Positions 36,920-44,481 of a DNA stretch of 64,000 nt are shown piece after piece. Each line of letters opens with the position of its first letter. The stretch's first letter is position 1. Position numbers and translations under genes: made by a program. Below the pieces are notes generated by a model. That model did not search any database. It was not told the origin of the DNA and saw only the letters and a program-made list of their open reading frames with translations. The stretch is from Sphaerisporangium sp. TRM90804 (GTDB lineage Bacteria; Actinomycetota; Actinomycetes; Streptosporangiales; Streptosporangiaceae), in the NCBI RefSeq assembly GCF_029846175.1, contig NZ_JARWAC010000004.1, positions 248,001-312,000 of the forward strand. The letters run 5' to 3'.

Positions 36920-38425
36920 TCACGACGCGCCACCGAACAGGTTCAGAGCGATGGGCTTGGTCAGGCGTCGTTTGATCAGCTCGGCGTGCGGCTGCTCCAA
37001 CTCGATCAGCACGCAGCGGAAGCCCTCGATGACGCACGCCTCGGCGGTGGTGCCTGAGCCCGCGAACGGGTCGAGAACGGTCCCGCCGGGCGGGGTGACG
37101 AGCCGGACCAGCCACCGCATCAGATCGACGGGCTTCACCGTCGGGTGCGTGGTGCCGTCGTCGAGGCGGGGCCGCTCCGATGTGGAGGCCTTTGCCTCGT
37201 AGCGGAAGGTCGGGAAGAACCGGGACGCGCCACCGGTCTTGGACATTTCCCAACCGTCACTGGCCGTCGCGCCGGACGGCTTCCCGACCCGGCTGACGGT
37301 TGCGCCGCTCTGGCGGTCGAGTTCGACAACCGGGCATTCCGCCTCGCAGGGCCTGCCTTGCACACAACCCTGGCCATGGGTGAACACCACGTTGGTCGGC
37401 CACCGGCCGATCGCCGAGGCGGTGTCGTTCCTTTGTGCGTCCTTGCCGTAGACCTCGTTGGATCGCTCGCCGAAGCGGCCTTTGTTGCTGTTGTGCTCGT
37501 AAGTTGCCCGATCAGTCACGTCGATCCGGCACCCGTCGATGTTAAGTGCGCCTGTGCCATATGTCAGGACGTTGGAGGCCACCGTCCCACCCAAGGGTTT
37601 CCGGACCAGCCACCAGTGTTCCTGGGACGGCTTGAGGGCTGTTCCCCAGCCCTCCCAGCGCTTCGCCATCTCCGTCGCAGGAGCAGTTAGGGTGCGGTCC
37701 TCGCTATCCCCGATGTAGGGCACCGAGCCTCGTCCAGTGCCGACTCCGGTGGTCCGCTCGCCGATGACCTCCCGCTGGTGCCACGCCTCACCCGGCTGGC
37801 CCTTACGGCCGTTCAGCCGCCAGACCTCGGCGTCCATCTCGTCGCCGAACCCAAGCAGGTGCTTGAGCTTGAGCCACTGATCCCATGTGGGCACCATGGC
37901 GATCTTTAGATGAGGGCGTGCGGTCCAGTGCCCTGCCATGCCGTGAAAGCCGAAAGCCTCGTCGATCCGCCGATTCGTCCACCCTGTGGCGTCCCGGGCC
38001 GATGCGATGAACGCGGTCACGTTGAGAATTTCGGCCCGATCGTCCCGGGCCCTATCAATGGCCTTGGATACGTCTAGCGACTTAGGGAAGCCGGACCCGA
38101 AGACATGGACGATGCAGTCCCGGATCTCAAACCCAGCGCCTTCCAGGGCCATGGCGGTCCAGTGGGAGGTGCGGGGCAGCGCCCACACCAAGGCGTGGCC
38201 GCCAGGCTTGAGAACCCGGCATGCCTGCTTCATGCGGTCAGCGAGCCAGGCGATCCAGGCGTCACGGCCGCCCTTGTCGGAGTCCCAGTCACGGCCCATA
38301 AAGGCGACCCCGGCGGGCGGGTCAGTGACAACGGCGTCGACGCTCGCGCCGGCCATCCCGGTGAGCACCTCGCGGCAATCCCCGACATGTAAGGTCACGC
38401 CTTCGTCTTCCCAGTAGGGCGTCAC
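36920..38425 (-). CDS. DNA adenine or N4-cytosine methyltransferase
   Basis: A 501-residue beta-class amino-methyltransferase: motif IV is VVTDPPAGVAF (residues 32-42) at the N-terminal side and motif I VLDPFAGSGTTAEA near residue 455, with HPTVKPVDLMRWL before it. Motif IV reads DPPA where most enzymes have DPPY/W/F. The long middle (residues 150-400) probably holds the target-recognition region. It should methylate an exocyclic amino group of A or C in DNA, likely for protection from host restriction. GTG 38425 overlaps the WhiB stop by four bases. Confidence 0.9.
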   Translation of the reverse strand: MTPYWEDEGVTLHVGDCREVLTGMAGASVDAVVTDPPAGVAFMGRDWDSDKGGRDAWIAWLADRMKQACRVLKPGGHALVWALPRTSHWTAMALEGAGFEIRDCIVHVFGSGFPKSLDVSKAIDRARDDRAEILNVTAFIASARDATGWTNRRIDEAFGFHGMAGHWTARPHLKIAMVPTWDQWLKLKHLLGFGDEMDAEVWRLNGRKGQPGEAWHQREVIGERTTGVGTGRGSVPYIGDSEDRTLTAPATEMAKRWEGWGTALKPSQEHWWLVRKPLGGTVASNVLTYGTGALNIDGCRIDVTDRATYEHNSNKGRFGERSNEVYGKDAQRNDTASAIGRWPTNVVFTHGQGCVQGRPCEAECPVVELDRQSGATVSRVGKPSGATASDGWEMSKTGGASRFFPTFRYEAKASTSERPRLDDGTTHPTVKPVDLMRWLVRLVTPPGGTVLDPFAGSGTTAEACVIEGFRCVLIELEQPHAELIKRRLTKPIALNLFGGAS

Positions 38426-38799
38426 GACGCGGCCTCCACAGGAGCAAGGGCGTCGCCGTCAGCGTCAACGGCGCGTTCGGCTCGTGCGCGTTCGACTGAG
38501 GCTCTGCGGCTGCGCCGGCGGCGTTCGACGTCCCGCTCGTCGTCGTTCAGGCCGCCCCAGGTGCCGTACTTCTCAGGCCTGCTGGTGGCGTAATCCAGGC
38601 AATCGGAGCGGACCGGGCACCAGGAGCAGATCTCCTTGGCCTTACGCTCCCGCACGTCTCTGTCGGGCTGTCGTTCGCCTTCAGGGCCGAAGAACAGGTA
38701 CAGGCTCTCTCCGCGGCAGGCGGCGTTGTTCTGCCACTCCCATGACGGCCGGGTGATGGGGTTGTGGGTTCCGTGGGGGATGCCGGTCTGTGCGGCCAT
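38422..38799 (-). CDS. WhiB-family iron-sulphur transcription factor
   Basis: A 125-residue WhiB-like protein. The four cluster cysteines are at 28, 58, 61 and 67 (AACRGE, EICSWCPVRSDC), the turn GTWGGLNDDER follows, and the C-terminus is Arg-rich for DNA contact. WhiB proteins bind a 4Fe-4S cluster and the sigma factor and alter host promoter use. ATG 38799 with GGAGG 4 nt upstream. It may redirect host transcription after infection. Confidence 0.95.
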   Translation of the reverse strand: MAAQTGIPHGTHNPITRPSWEWQNNAACRGESLYLFFGPEGERQPDRDVRERKAKEICSWCPVRSDCLDYATSRPEKYGTWGGLNDDERDVERRRRSRRASVERARAERAVDADGDALAPVEAAS

Positions 38800-39311
38800 C
38801 ACGCCTCCTCAAGGGCGGTTACGGCGTGCTCGGTGACCTCGGCGTCGCCGGGGGTATGGTCGGGCGTTTCCTCGATCAGCCGGTTGTGGATCGCCATTTG
38901 GGCGCGGGGCACGCCCACCGTGCGTGGGGTCCCGCCGCGGGCCGGGGCGGTGGAGACGACGACTTTCGTCTCGGTGACCGCGATCACGGTCAGGCGCCGG
39001 TCGTCGCGGCCGGGGTCCCGCGGCTGCCACACCTGGCCTTCGCGGACGTCGGTGTACCCGTCTTCTTCGCGGGCGGCGAGGAGTTTGCGGAGGCGCTGGC
39101 ACCGGCGGATCGCGTCCCTCAGGCGGTCCTCGGCCTCACACATCTCCCGGCCCGCCAGGACGGTGCCGGCGCGGCCTGTGGACAGGTGGGCGGCGCATCG
39201 CCTCATGGATTCCTCCGCGTGGCGGGCAGCCCGGGCAGTCACCTGGATTTCGTGTTCAGCGGTCCCGACGGGCGGGTTGACCGGGTACACGTCGCGGAGT
39301 AGGTCAGTCAC
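38799..39311 (-). CDS. Hypothetical protein with zinc-free helical and beta parts
   Basis: A 170-residue protein: a helical N-terminal region (RRCAAHLSTGRAGTVLAGRE, EDRLRDAIRRCQRLRKLLAA), then a beta-rich section (EGQVWQPRDPGRDDRRLTVI, AVTETKVVVSTA) that resembles a small SH3-like barrel. GTG 39311 forms an 8-bp overlap with the upstream gene; ATG 39335 would add eight residues. It is translationally linked to the WhiB gene. Function unknown. Confidence 0.78.
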   Translation of the reverse strand: MTDLLRDVYPVNPPVGTAEHEIQVTARAARHAEESMRRCAAHLSTGRAGTVLAGREMCEAEDRLRDAIRRCQRLRKLLAAREEDGYTDVREGQVWQPRDPGRDDRRLTVIAVTETKVVVSTAPARGGTPRTVGVPRAQMAIHNRLIEETPDHTPGDAEVTEHAVTALEEA

Positions 39312-39603
39312 GGTGATCCGCTCCCATCCGGTCACGTCCCGAGTCGTCCGGATTTGCTGTCTGGCCGGTGTCGACGCCAGCGAGCCGCAGCACCGTGCGG
39401 GCTGCCATGCGGAGCCCTTCAGCGATGCCTGCGGCGTGCTCGCCGGATCCGGTGGGCGGTGTCATCTGGAGGAGCGTGACTGCGGTGGTGGACGCGAAGT
39501 CCTGGCGGTCCCACCGGGCCTGCTCCGTGTGGAGGCGGGTGATCGCCGCCTCCACACGGGCAGCGAGCTGCTCCTCCCAGACGGGAAGCGTGTCGACGGT
39601 CAA
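39304..39603 (-). CDS. Hypothetical helical protein
   Basis: A 99-residue protein with TLPVWEEQLAARVEAAITRL and AAGIAEGLRMAARTVLRLAG. TTG 39603 is chosen for GGAGG 4 nt upstream; ATG 39660 is an alternative that adds 19 residues. It is the first gene after the repeat-rich spacer. Function unknown. Confidence 0.7.
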   Translation of the reverse strand: MTVDTLPVWEEQLAARVEAAITRLHTEQARWDRQDFASTTAVTLLQMTPPTGSGEHAAGIAEGLRMAARTVLRLAGVDTGQTANPDDSGRDRMGADHRD

Positions 39604-40135
39604 CACGCCTCCCGCGGCTGGCGGGTTGCCGGCGGGCCCAGGAACGGCGTGGCGTGGCATGTCACTGAGAGAAGGCATGGCAGGGCTTGTCCCGGAAGGT
39701 CGAAACGGCATGGGCAGGCCGGTAAATGGGAAGGCGGTAAGGGTCGGATGGCAGAGCTGGTCGCCAGGTGTTGAGACGACTCGGGTAGTCGGCTGGGGCG
39801 GTGTAAGACGGTGGCTTGGCGAGTCGCGCAAAGAGGGCAGGCAAGGACGGTGTGTGAGGTGGACTGTCGGCTTGGCATGGCTGAGCTCGGCAAGTCGGCC
39901 CGGCACGGGCAGGGAAGTGGTGGCATGAACTGTCGGAGTGACCTCGACAGGCGACGAGTCGGCTTGTCGACTCGGGACGTAATGGCACAGGAGCGGAGGG
40001 GCTTGTCGGCGTGACATGAGTCAGGCGTGGCCAAGGCAAGTCGGATGGGCTCAACGAAGACGCGGGTAAGCCAGGCGTGCCTGCCTGTATGGCTAGCCGT
40101 ATCGGTCACGGCGTCGCGGGTCCGGTAGGCCATGG
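39604..40135. repeat. Repeat-rich spacer without a supportable gene
   Basis: About 530 bases with many short repeats: GGCTTGTC at 39684-39691, 39961-39968 and about 39999-40006; GGCAAGTCGG around 39889 and 40034; GGCTTGG around 39813 and 39870; and several CATGCC/GGCATG. Some pairs are inverted (GGCTTGTC and GACAAGCC). Frames in the leftward direction are open but low in complexity (Ser/Pro/Arg-rich) and are not convincing proteins. It could be a binding array, a non-coding RNA or a decayed gene. Confidence 0.6.
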
Positions 40136-40852
40136 TCAGGCGACCTTCTCGAACGCGAGGAGTTCGAACCGGCCGTCAGACCGACCACGGTCGGCACCGA
40201 TGCCGATGCCCTCACCACGCTCCCAGATGCGGCCCCACTCCTCCATCGACAGGAAGTCGTCGTGGACTTCGAGGACGAACTCCAGCAGGGGGCGCTCCAC
40301 GAACTCGACCCGGTTGATAGAGCTGCGGGGCCCCTGCGGGCCGTTGGTGTGCTTGATCCGCTCCTCAACACCGGTCGGCTCCTTCACGCCCAAGCCGATG
40401 TACACGCCCTCGACGAAGACCCGCTCTGCCAGAGTGGACATCAGGCCCTTTCGGAAGCTGGCGGCGACCTTCTTCTTGCTGGGCCAGTCCACGCCCGGGT
40501 AGGCACTGTTGGCCCACTCCTTGATGGCTGCCTTCATGCACCGCGCCTCGTACGCCAGCTCACCGCTGTCGGGGATGCGTTTGAACCCGTTGACCGATGG
40601 TGCCGCGTCCGATTCCATGAGCGCCTCGGCGAGTTCGTCCGCGGATGGCTGCCGGTCAGGGAACCGCTCTTTCAGCGTCTGCTCGGTCAGCTCCTGCAAG
40701 TCCCGGTCGCCGAGCTCCATCCGGGTCTTGAGCCAGCCTTTGATGACCGACTCTTGGGACGGCACCCCGCCCACGATCTTGTCCAGGACCTGGAGACGAA
40801 CCCGGTACCTGGTGACGTGAGACTTGATCGCGAAGACATCGACGGCGCTCAC
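40136..40852 (-). CDS. Conserved-type actinophage protein with Gly-rich C-terminal loop
   Basis: A 238-residue protein: VDVFAIKSHVTRYRVRLQVL at the start, a middle CMKAAIKEWANSAYPGVDWP, and a C-terminus GEGIGIGADRGRSDGRFELL. I recognise the overall pattern (FAIKSHV..YRV; GPQGP; G..RS.GRFE) from actinophages, where it has no assigned role. The glycine-rich GxGADRGRSDGRF end is reminiscent of RNA-binding RAMP-type ferredoxin folds; that is only a resemblance. GTG 40852 overlaps the upstream stop. Confidence 0.85.
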   Translation of the reverse strand: MSAVDVFAIKSHVTRYRVRLQVLDKIVGGVPSQESVIKGWLKTRMELGDRDLQELTEQTLKERFPDRQPSADELAEALMESDAAPSVNGFKRIPDSGELAYEARCMKAAIKEWANSAYPGVDWPSKKKVAASFRKGLMSTLAERVFVEGVYIGLGVKEPTGVEERIKHTNGPQGPRSSINRVEFVERPLLEFVLEVHDDFLSMEEWGRIWERGEGIGIGADRGRSDGRFELLAFEKVA

Positions 40853-41310
40853 GAGGCCACCTCGCGCTGCTCGGCAGGACGCTCGACCGCGCCCTGAACG
40901 ACACGGCCGGCCGTCGACAGCGGCGTAGCGCCGCGGCCCGCGTTCAGCGCCGCGTTCGCGGCCCGTAGGGCGGCGTTCTCCTGCTTCGCCTCATCCAGGC
41001 GTCGCTGCACGTCGGCCACGTACGCCGCAGTCTCCATCGGCATATCCGCCGGCGGCAGCGCGGCAAGCTCGGCGCGGACCTGCCGCACCATCTGCCGGGC
41101 CCGTCCATACTTGGCGACCGAGATCTGCAACTCGGCGGCCTGGCCGATCGCCCGGAAGGTGTCGAACAGCTCCCGCGGGTTCTTACCGTTGAGGGACTGG
41201 CCGGTGATGGCCTCGATGTCCGCGCGTAGCGACGCATCACCCTGGATCAGCGCTACGACGGCGTCGAACTCCTCCGCGGAGTACTGCTGCGCGGTCTTTC
41301 TGTGGTTCAT
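40849..41310 (-). CDS. Hypothetical coiled-coil protein
   Basis: A 153-residue protein: EEFDAVVALIQGDASLRADI, FDTFRAIGQAAELQISVAKY and a long helix (VADVQRRLDEAKQENAALRA) with Ala-rich heptads. ATG 41310 with GAGGACCCA upstream. Co-occurs with 40136-40852 in one coupled unit. Function unknown. Confidence 0.82.
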   Translation of the reverse strand: MNHRKTAQQYSAEEFDAVVALIQGDASLRADIEAITGQSLNGKNPRELFDTFRAIGQAAELQISVAKYGRARQMVRQVRAELAALPPADMPMETAAYVADVQRRLDEAKQENAALRAANAALNAGRGATPLSTAGRVVQGAVERPAEQREVAS

Positions 41311-41404
41311 TGGGTCCTCACTTCGGGGGACGATGTAAGAACGGCGGGGGTCCCGTGTGCTCTCTGGGAGGCCACTACGCGGCCACTTCCGGGGACAGGG
41401 AAAG

Positions 41405-43348
41405 TCATGCGCGGCACTCCTCGGCGTGCAGGACGGCGCGGAGCCGGTTGCCGATCCAGTGCCCGACCGGAGGGCTGACGGCGTTGCCGAACCCGTCGAC
41501 CTGGTCTCGTGCGGAGCCCCAGACGATGAAGGTGCCTTGACGGTCGGCGAAGTCGACGTCGAAGCCACAGCCGGCGCCGACCTCGTGCGAGGCCATCATG
41601 CGGAAGTAGCAGTCCTCCAGCTTCAGGTTCGCGAGGACCTCGCGCCACTGGGCGCCGAGTGCTGTGGTGTCACGAGCGGTCAGGGTCCCGGTGGCGGTGA
41701 GCAGGCCGGGGATCTGGTCGGACGTGACGGTGGGCATGGCCTGGGCATGCGATGTCGGGGTGGTGTTCTTCCGGAACGGGAGGACTCCCGAGGAGAGGAC
41801 GCCGAGGCCACCGGAGCCGGCGCCGCCGACAAGGGTTTCCATCGGCTCGCCGACGCTGCGGCTTGTGCCGTTGGTGCGATTCGGCAGGACCCGCGCGGCA
41901 AGGAGCCCCATCGTCTCCGAGCCGCCCTGCGTGGGAAGCGGCTCGTCGGCGCCACGAGGCGCGCCCTGGAAGTTGTTCACCGCGAGCAGGACTGCCTTCT
42001 CGTGCGTGCTGGTGACCGTGTCCATCGCCTGGGTGATGTGCTTGCCGTCGCCGTTGTGCCGGTGCGCGACCATCACCTGTCCGGTCATTAAGGCGACCGG
42101 AGGCGTGAACAGCGCCTGGGTGTTGGTCGCGGTCTGCGACGGCAGCACCTCGCCCAGGGTGCGGGTGCGGCACTCGGAGCCGGGCCGCTCGTAGGTGTTG
42201 CCTGCGGCGGCGATGAGCGCGCCGGTCGAAAGGATCGACGTCTCCTGCTGGCTGGTCTGCGTCGCGAGGGGCTGCCACGGGTGGCGTTCGGAGCCGCGCT
42301 GGGACTTGGCCGGCATGAGCACGGCGGGGAAGTCGGCGAACCGCTGCCTGCATCGCTCGGCCCTGGCCATGGTTGCCGGTGCGAGTGGGCTGCGGGTGAT
42401 TTCACCGGTGTGCTTGTCCTTGAACTCGCGGAGTGGCTTGTCGCCGATCCTGCTACCGAGGTTGGACAGGTCGAGTGCGTGCAGCGACGGCGCGAACGGA
42501 GGCACCACGACGCTCCTGCATGAGCGGCACCGGTACTCGTACTGCTTGCCGTAGCGGACGCTGCCGGTGGGCGGTATCCCGGTCTTCCAGGTCCATGCGG
42601 CTTGCACGAGGGTGTCGCAGAAGGAGCACCATGACTCGGGCTGGTGGTCGAGGTCCGGGGTAGGTAGGTGTTCGTCCCAGAAGATCCAGTAGCCGCGGTC
42701 GCGGGATTGCGGGACATCGAAGAACATCGAGTTGAGGTACAGCACGCGGTGCTTGTAGCCCAAGGTGCCGAACTGCTTGAGCCACCACCGGTACGTGGAC
42801 CCGTCGCCGTACTTCTTGCCCTGCACCGCTGGGCCCCATGAGGTGAGTTCGGTGGTGCATTCGATGAGGATCATCCGAGGGTGGTGCTGGGCGGCGTAGT
42901 GAAGCACGCAGTTCGCCGTGGCGCGGTCACGCTCTGATTTGGTGACGCGCTCGTCGAACTCCGGGTCGTCGAGGTCGAAGAGCGACAGACGCTGCTGGTA
43001 GGCCTTCTTAGTGTTGGCCTGCGAGTGGTTGACGCAGCTCACGCCGGCGACGAGGAGATCGCCAGGGGGGAGGTCCCTGGCGGAGTGGTAGTCGGCCGCC
43101 TCCGGGTCGACTAGGTCCGCGATCCAGTGCTCGGCGTGTGGGTGGTTAGCCTCGTGGATCTCGACCTTGTAGGCGTTGTGGTTCGCCGCCATGATCGTGG
43201 TGAATCCCGCGAGCTCGATGCCCTTCGTAAGCCCGCCGAAGCCCGAGAACAGGTCCACAGCGATGAGATCGTCGTGGCGGAACCGGCGCTGGCGCACAGC
43301 AGGGCGGTGGGTCGCAATACGGCGCTGCTGCGAAGGTCGGCGACTCAT
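41405..43348 (-). CDS. C5-cytosine DNA methyltransferase, large, atypical motif IV
   Basis: A 647-residue enzyme. Motif I is DLFSGFGG (32-39), motif IV LLVAGVSCVNHS with the candidate catalytic Cys at 105 (usually PPCQ; here V-S-C), motif VI LIECTTEL near 161, motif VIII VPQSRDRGYW near 215 and motif X VDGFGNAVSPPVGHWIGN near 620. A zinc-like insert, WCSFCDTL and CRSCRS, lies near 240-290. The catalytic scaffold is complete, so transfer of methyl to C5 of cytosine is expected, but motif IV and the long insert leave room for another C5 modification. ATG 43348. Confidence 0.9.
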   Translation of the reverse strand: MSRRPSQQRRIATHRPAVRQRRFRHDDLIAVDLFSGFGGLTKGIELAGFTTIMAANHNAYKVEIHEANHPHAEHWIADLVDPEAADYHSARDLPPGDLLVAGVSCVNHSQANTKKAYQQRLSLFDLDDPEFDERVTKSERDRATANCVLHYAAQHHPRMILIECTTELTSWGPAVQGKKYGDGSTYRWWLKQFGTLGYKHRVLYLNSMFFDVPQSRDRGYWIFWDEHLPTPDLDHQPESWCSFCDTLVQAAWTWKTGIPPTGSVRYGKQYEYRCRSCRSVVVPPFAPSLHALDLSNLGSRIGDKPLREFKDKHTGEITRSPLAPATMARAERCRQRFADFPAVLMPAKSQRGSERHPWQPLATQTSQQETSILSTGALIAAAGNTYERPGSECRTRTLGEVLPSQTATNTQALFTPPVALMTGQVMVAHRHNGDGKHITQAMDTVTSTHEKAVLLAVNNFQGAPRGADEPLPTQGGSETMGLLAARVLPNRTNGTSRSVGEPMETLVGGAGSGGLGVLSSGVLPFRKNTTPTSHAQAMPTVTSDQIPGLLTATGTLTARDTTALGAQWREVLANLKLEDCYFRMMASHEVGAGCGFDVDFADRQGTFIVWGSARDQVDGFGNAVSPPVGHWIGNRLRAVLHAEECRA

Positions 43349-43560
43349 CGGTCTTCCTTGCGGGTGTCGGCAAGGGCGCGACGGCGGAGGCCGACGGCCA
43401 TGGACAGCAAAAGAAGCGCCCAGCCGGCGACCTGTAGGGCCATGTCCATCAGGTGCTCCTTCTGCTGGTCGGGGTGGGTTTTCTCCGTGTGTACGACGCG
43501 GAGGGTGAGGGCGACGCCTACGACGGCGACTGCGAGGGTGGCGAGCATCAGGGGCATCAT
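43345..43560 (-). CDS. Small membrane protein
   Basis: A 71-residue protein with two membrane helices (LMLATLAVAVVGVALTLRV and MALQVAGWALLLLSMAVGL) joined by a His/Lys-rich loop, both ends likely in the cytoplasm. Stop overlaps the methyltransferase start by four bases. Function unknown. Confidence 0.82.
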   Translation of the reverse strand: MMPLMLATLAVAVVGVALTLRVVHTEKTHPDQQKEHLMDMALQVAGWALLLLSMAVGLRRRALADTRKEDR

Positions 43561-43757
43561 TGGTGGGTCCCGTTGGAGCGGTAGCGGGCCAAGTCGTCCG
43601 CAGTGGTCGCCGTGTTGGCGTCGAACTCAGGCGGCGGGGTGCGGGGCGGTGTCGGGCGTCGGCGGGTCCAGATCGCGAGCAGCGTGACCGCGAGCAGGCA
43701 GGCGAACACGGTGACTCCGAACCCGGCGGCGATGTTGAGGAAGACGTCCCACATCAC
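43557..43757 (-). CDS. Small membrane protein
   Basis: A 66-residue protein: one membrane helix (FGVTVFACLLAVTLLAIW) followed by RRRP and a polar tail with RTPPPEFDANTATT. GTG 43757 is favoured by GGAG 5 nt upstream and by the GTGA overlap. Three small membrane genes in a row (43345-44056) are notable. Function unknown. Confidence 0.78.
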   Translation of the reverse strand: MMWDVFLNIAAGFGVTVFACLLAVTLLAIWTRRRPTPPRTPPPEFDANTATTADDLARYRSNGTHQ

Positions 43758-44056
43758 AACCACTCCGCTTCGTCAGCGCAGGAGCCTTCGAGGGCGGCCC
43801 GTTCGGCGTCAGCGCCCACCAGGCCGGACAGCATGGTGTTGCGGTCACGGAGGGACGTGTTCTCGGTTTCGAGGTCCGAGACCCGGGACTCCAGCTCATC
43901 GACGCGGTTTCCAAGGCGCAGGTTCGTTCCGAGCGCGAGCGTCAGCCGGGCGGTGATGTCGGTGATGCGCTTGACGTCCGAGCGGCGCAGAAGCCACATC
44001 AAGACGAGGCCGACCACCAGGCCGGCGACAAAGAGCCCTGCGGTAAGCAGCGTCAC
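43754..44056 (-). CDS. Small membrane-anchored coiled-coil protein
   Basis: A 100-residue protein: an N-terminal membrane helix (TLLTAGLFVAGLVVGLVLMW), RRSDVKR, then a coiled coil (NRVDELESRVSDLETENTSL) and an acidic tail. The anchor-and-coil layout resembles small spanin or holin-associated proteins but also many unrelated ones. GTG 44056, 4-bp overlap. Function unknown. Confidence 0.78.
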   Translation of the reverse strand: MTLLTAGLFVAGLVVGLVLMWLLRRSDVKRITDITARLTLALGTNLRLGNRVDELESRVSDLETENTSLRDRNTMLSGLVGADAERAALEGSCADEAEWL

Positions 44057-44481
44057 CGTCCCTCCCCCACGTACACCGGAGGACCAGGAGCAGGCGCGGT
44101 GTTGCCGAGGATGGCGCGTGCGACGTCGACGGCGTACCGCACGGAGCCGGGTTCGTCGCACACCCCCCAGTCCTCGGGGTGGGTCATGGAGGCCGCTTGG
44201 CGTGCGCAGGACTCCAGCCAAGCGGCGAGCGGCTCGGCCAAGCCCGGATGCATCAGCGCGATCCACGGGGCACAGCCTGCGGCTCGCGGATGCTGGTTGT
44301 ACTCGGGGGCGAGGACCGCGACCATCTGCCGTTCGGGGTCGGTGGTGATCGTCGCCGAGCACGTGATGGGCTTCGTTTCCCACCACCAGGGGCCGTCAGC
44401 GTGCCATGGCCCTGGGACGGCGGCAGCGGCCAGTTCGCGCACCTTGGCGGCGGCGGCGTTGAGTTCTTCGGCGACGGTCAT
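44053..44481 (-). CDS. Hypothetical protein of the PGPW type
   Basis: A 142-residue protein. EELNAAAAKVRELAAAAVPGPW at the start and a later NQHPRAAGCAPWIALMHPGLAEPL segment match small actinobacterial and phage proteins in which a helix precedes a PGPW strand and a HPG..A..L helix closes. Function unknown. ATG 44481 overlaps the upstream stop by four bases. Confidence 0.82.
   Translation of the reverse strand: MTVAEELNAAAAKVRELAAAAVPGPWHADGPWWWETKPITCSATITTDPERQMVAVLAPEYNQHPRAAGCAPWIALMHPGLAEPLAAWLESCARQAASMTHPEDWGVCDEPGSVRYAVDVARAILGNTAPAPGPPVYVGEGR

Noticed and set aside
39600-40133. Leftward frames across the repeat-rich spacer
   Set aside because: Ser/Pro/Arg-rich, low in complexity, and equal open frames occur side by side; the repeats explain their openness.
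43345-44056. Holin/spanin cassette from three small membrane genes
   Set aside because: No endolysin is near, and the sequences show nothing beyond generic membrane helices and a coiled coil.
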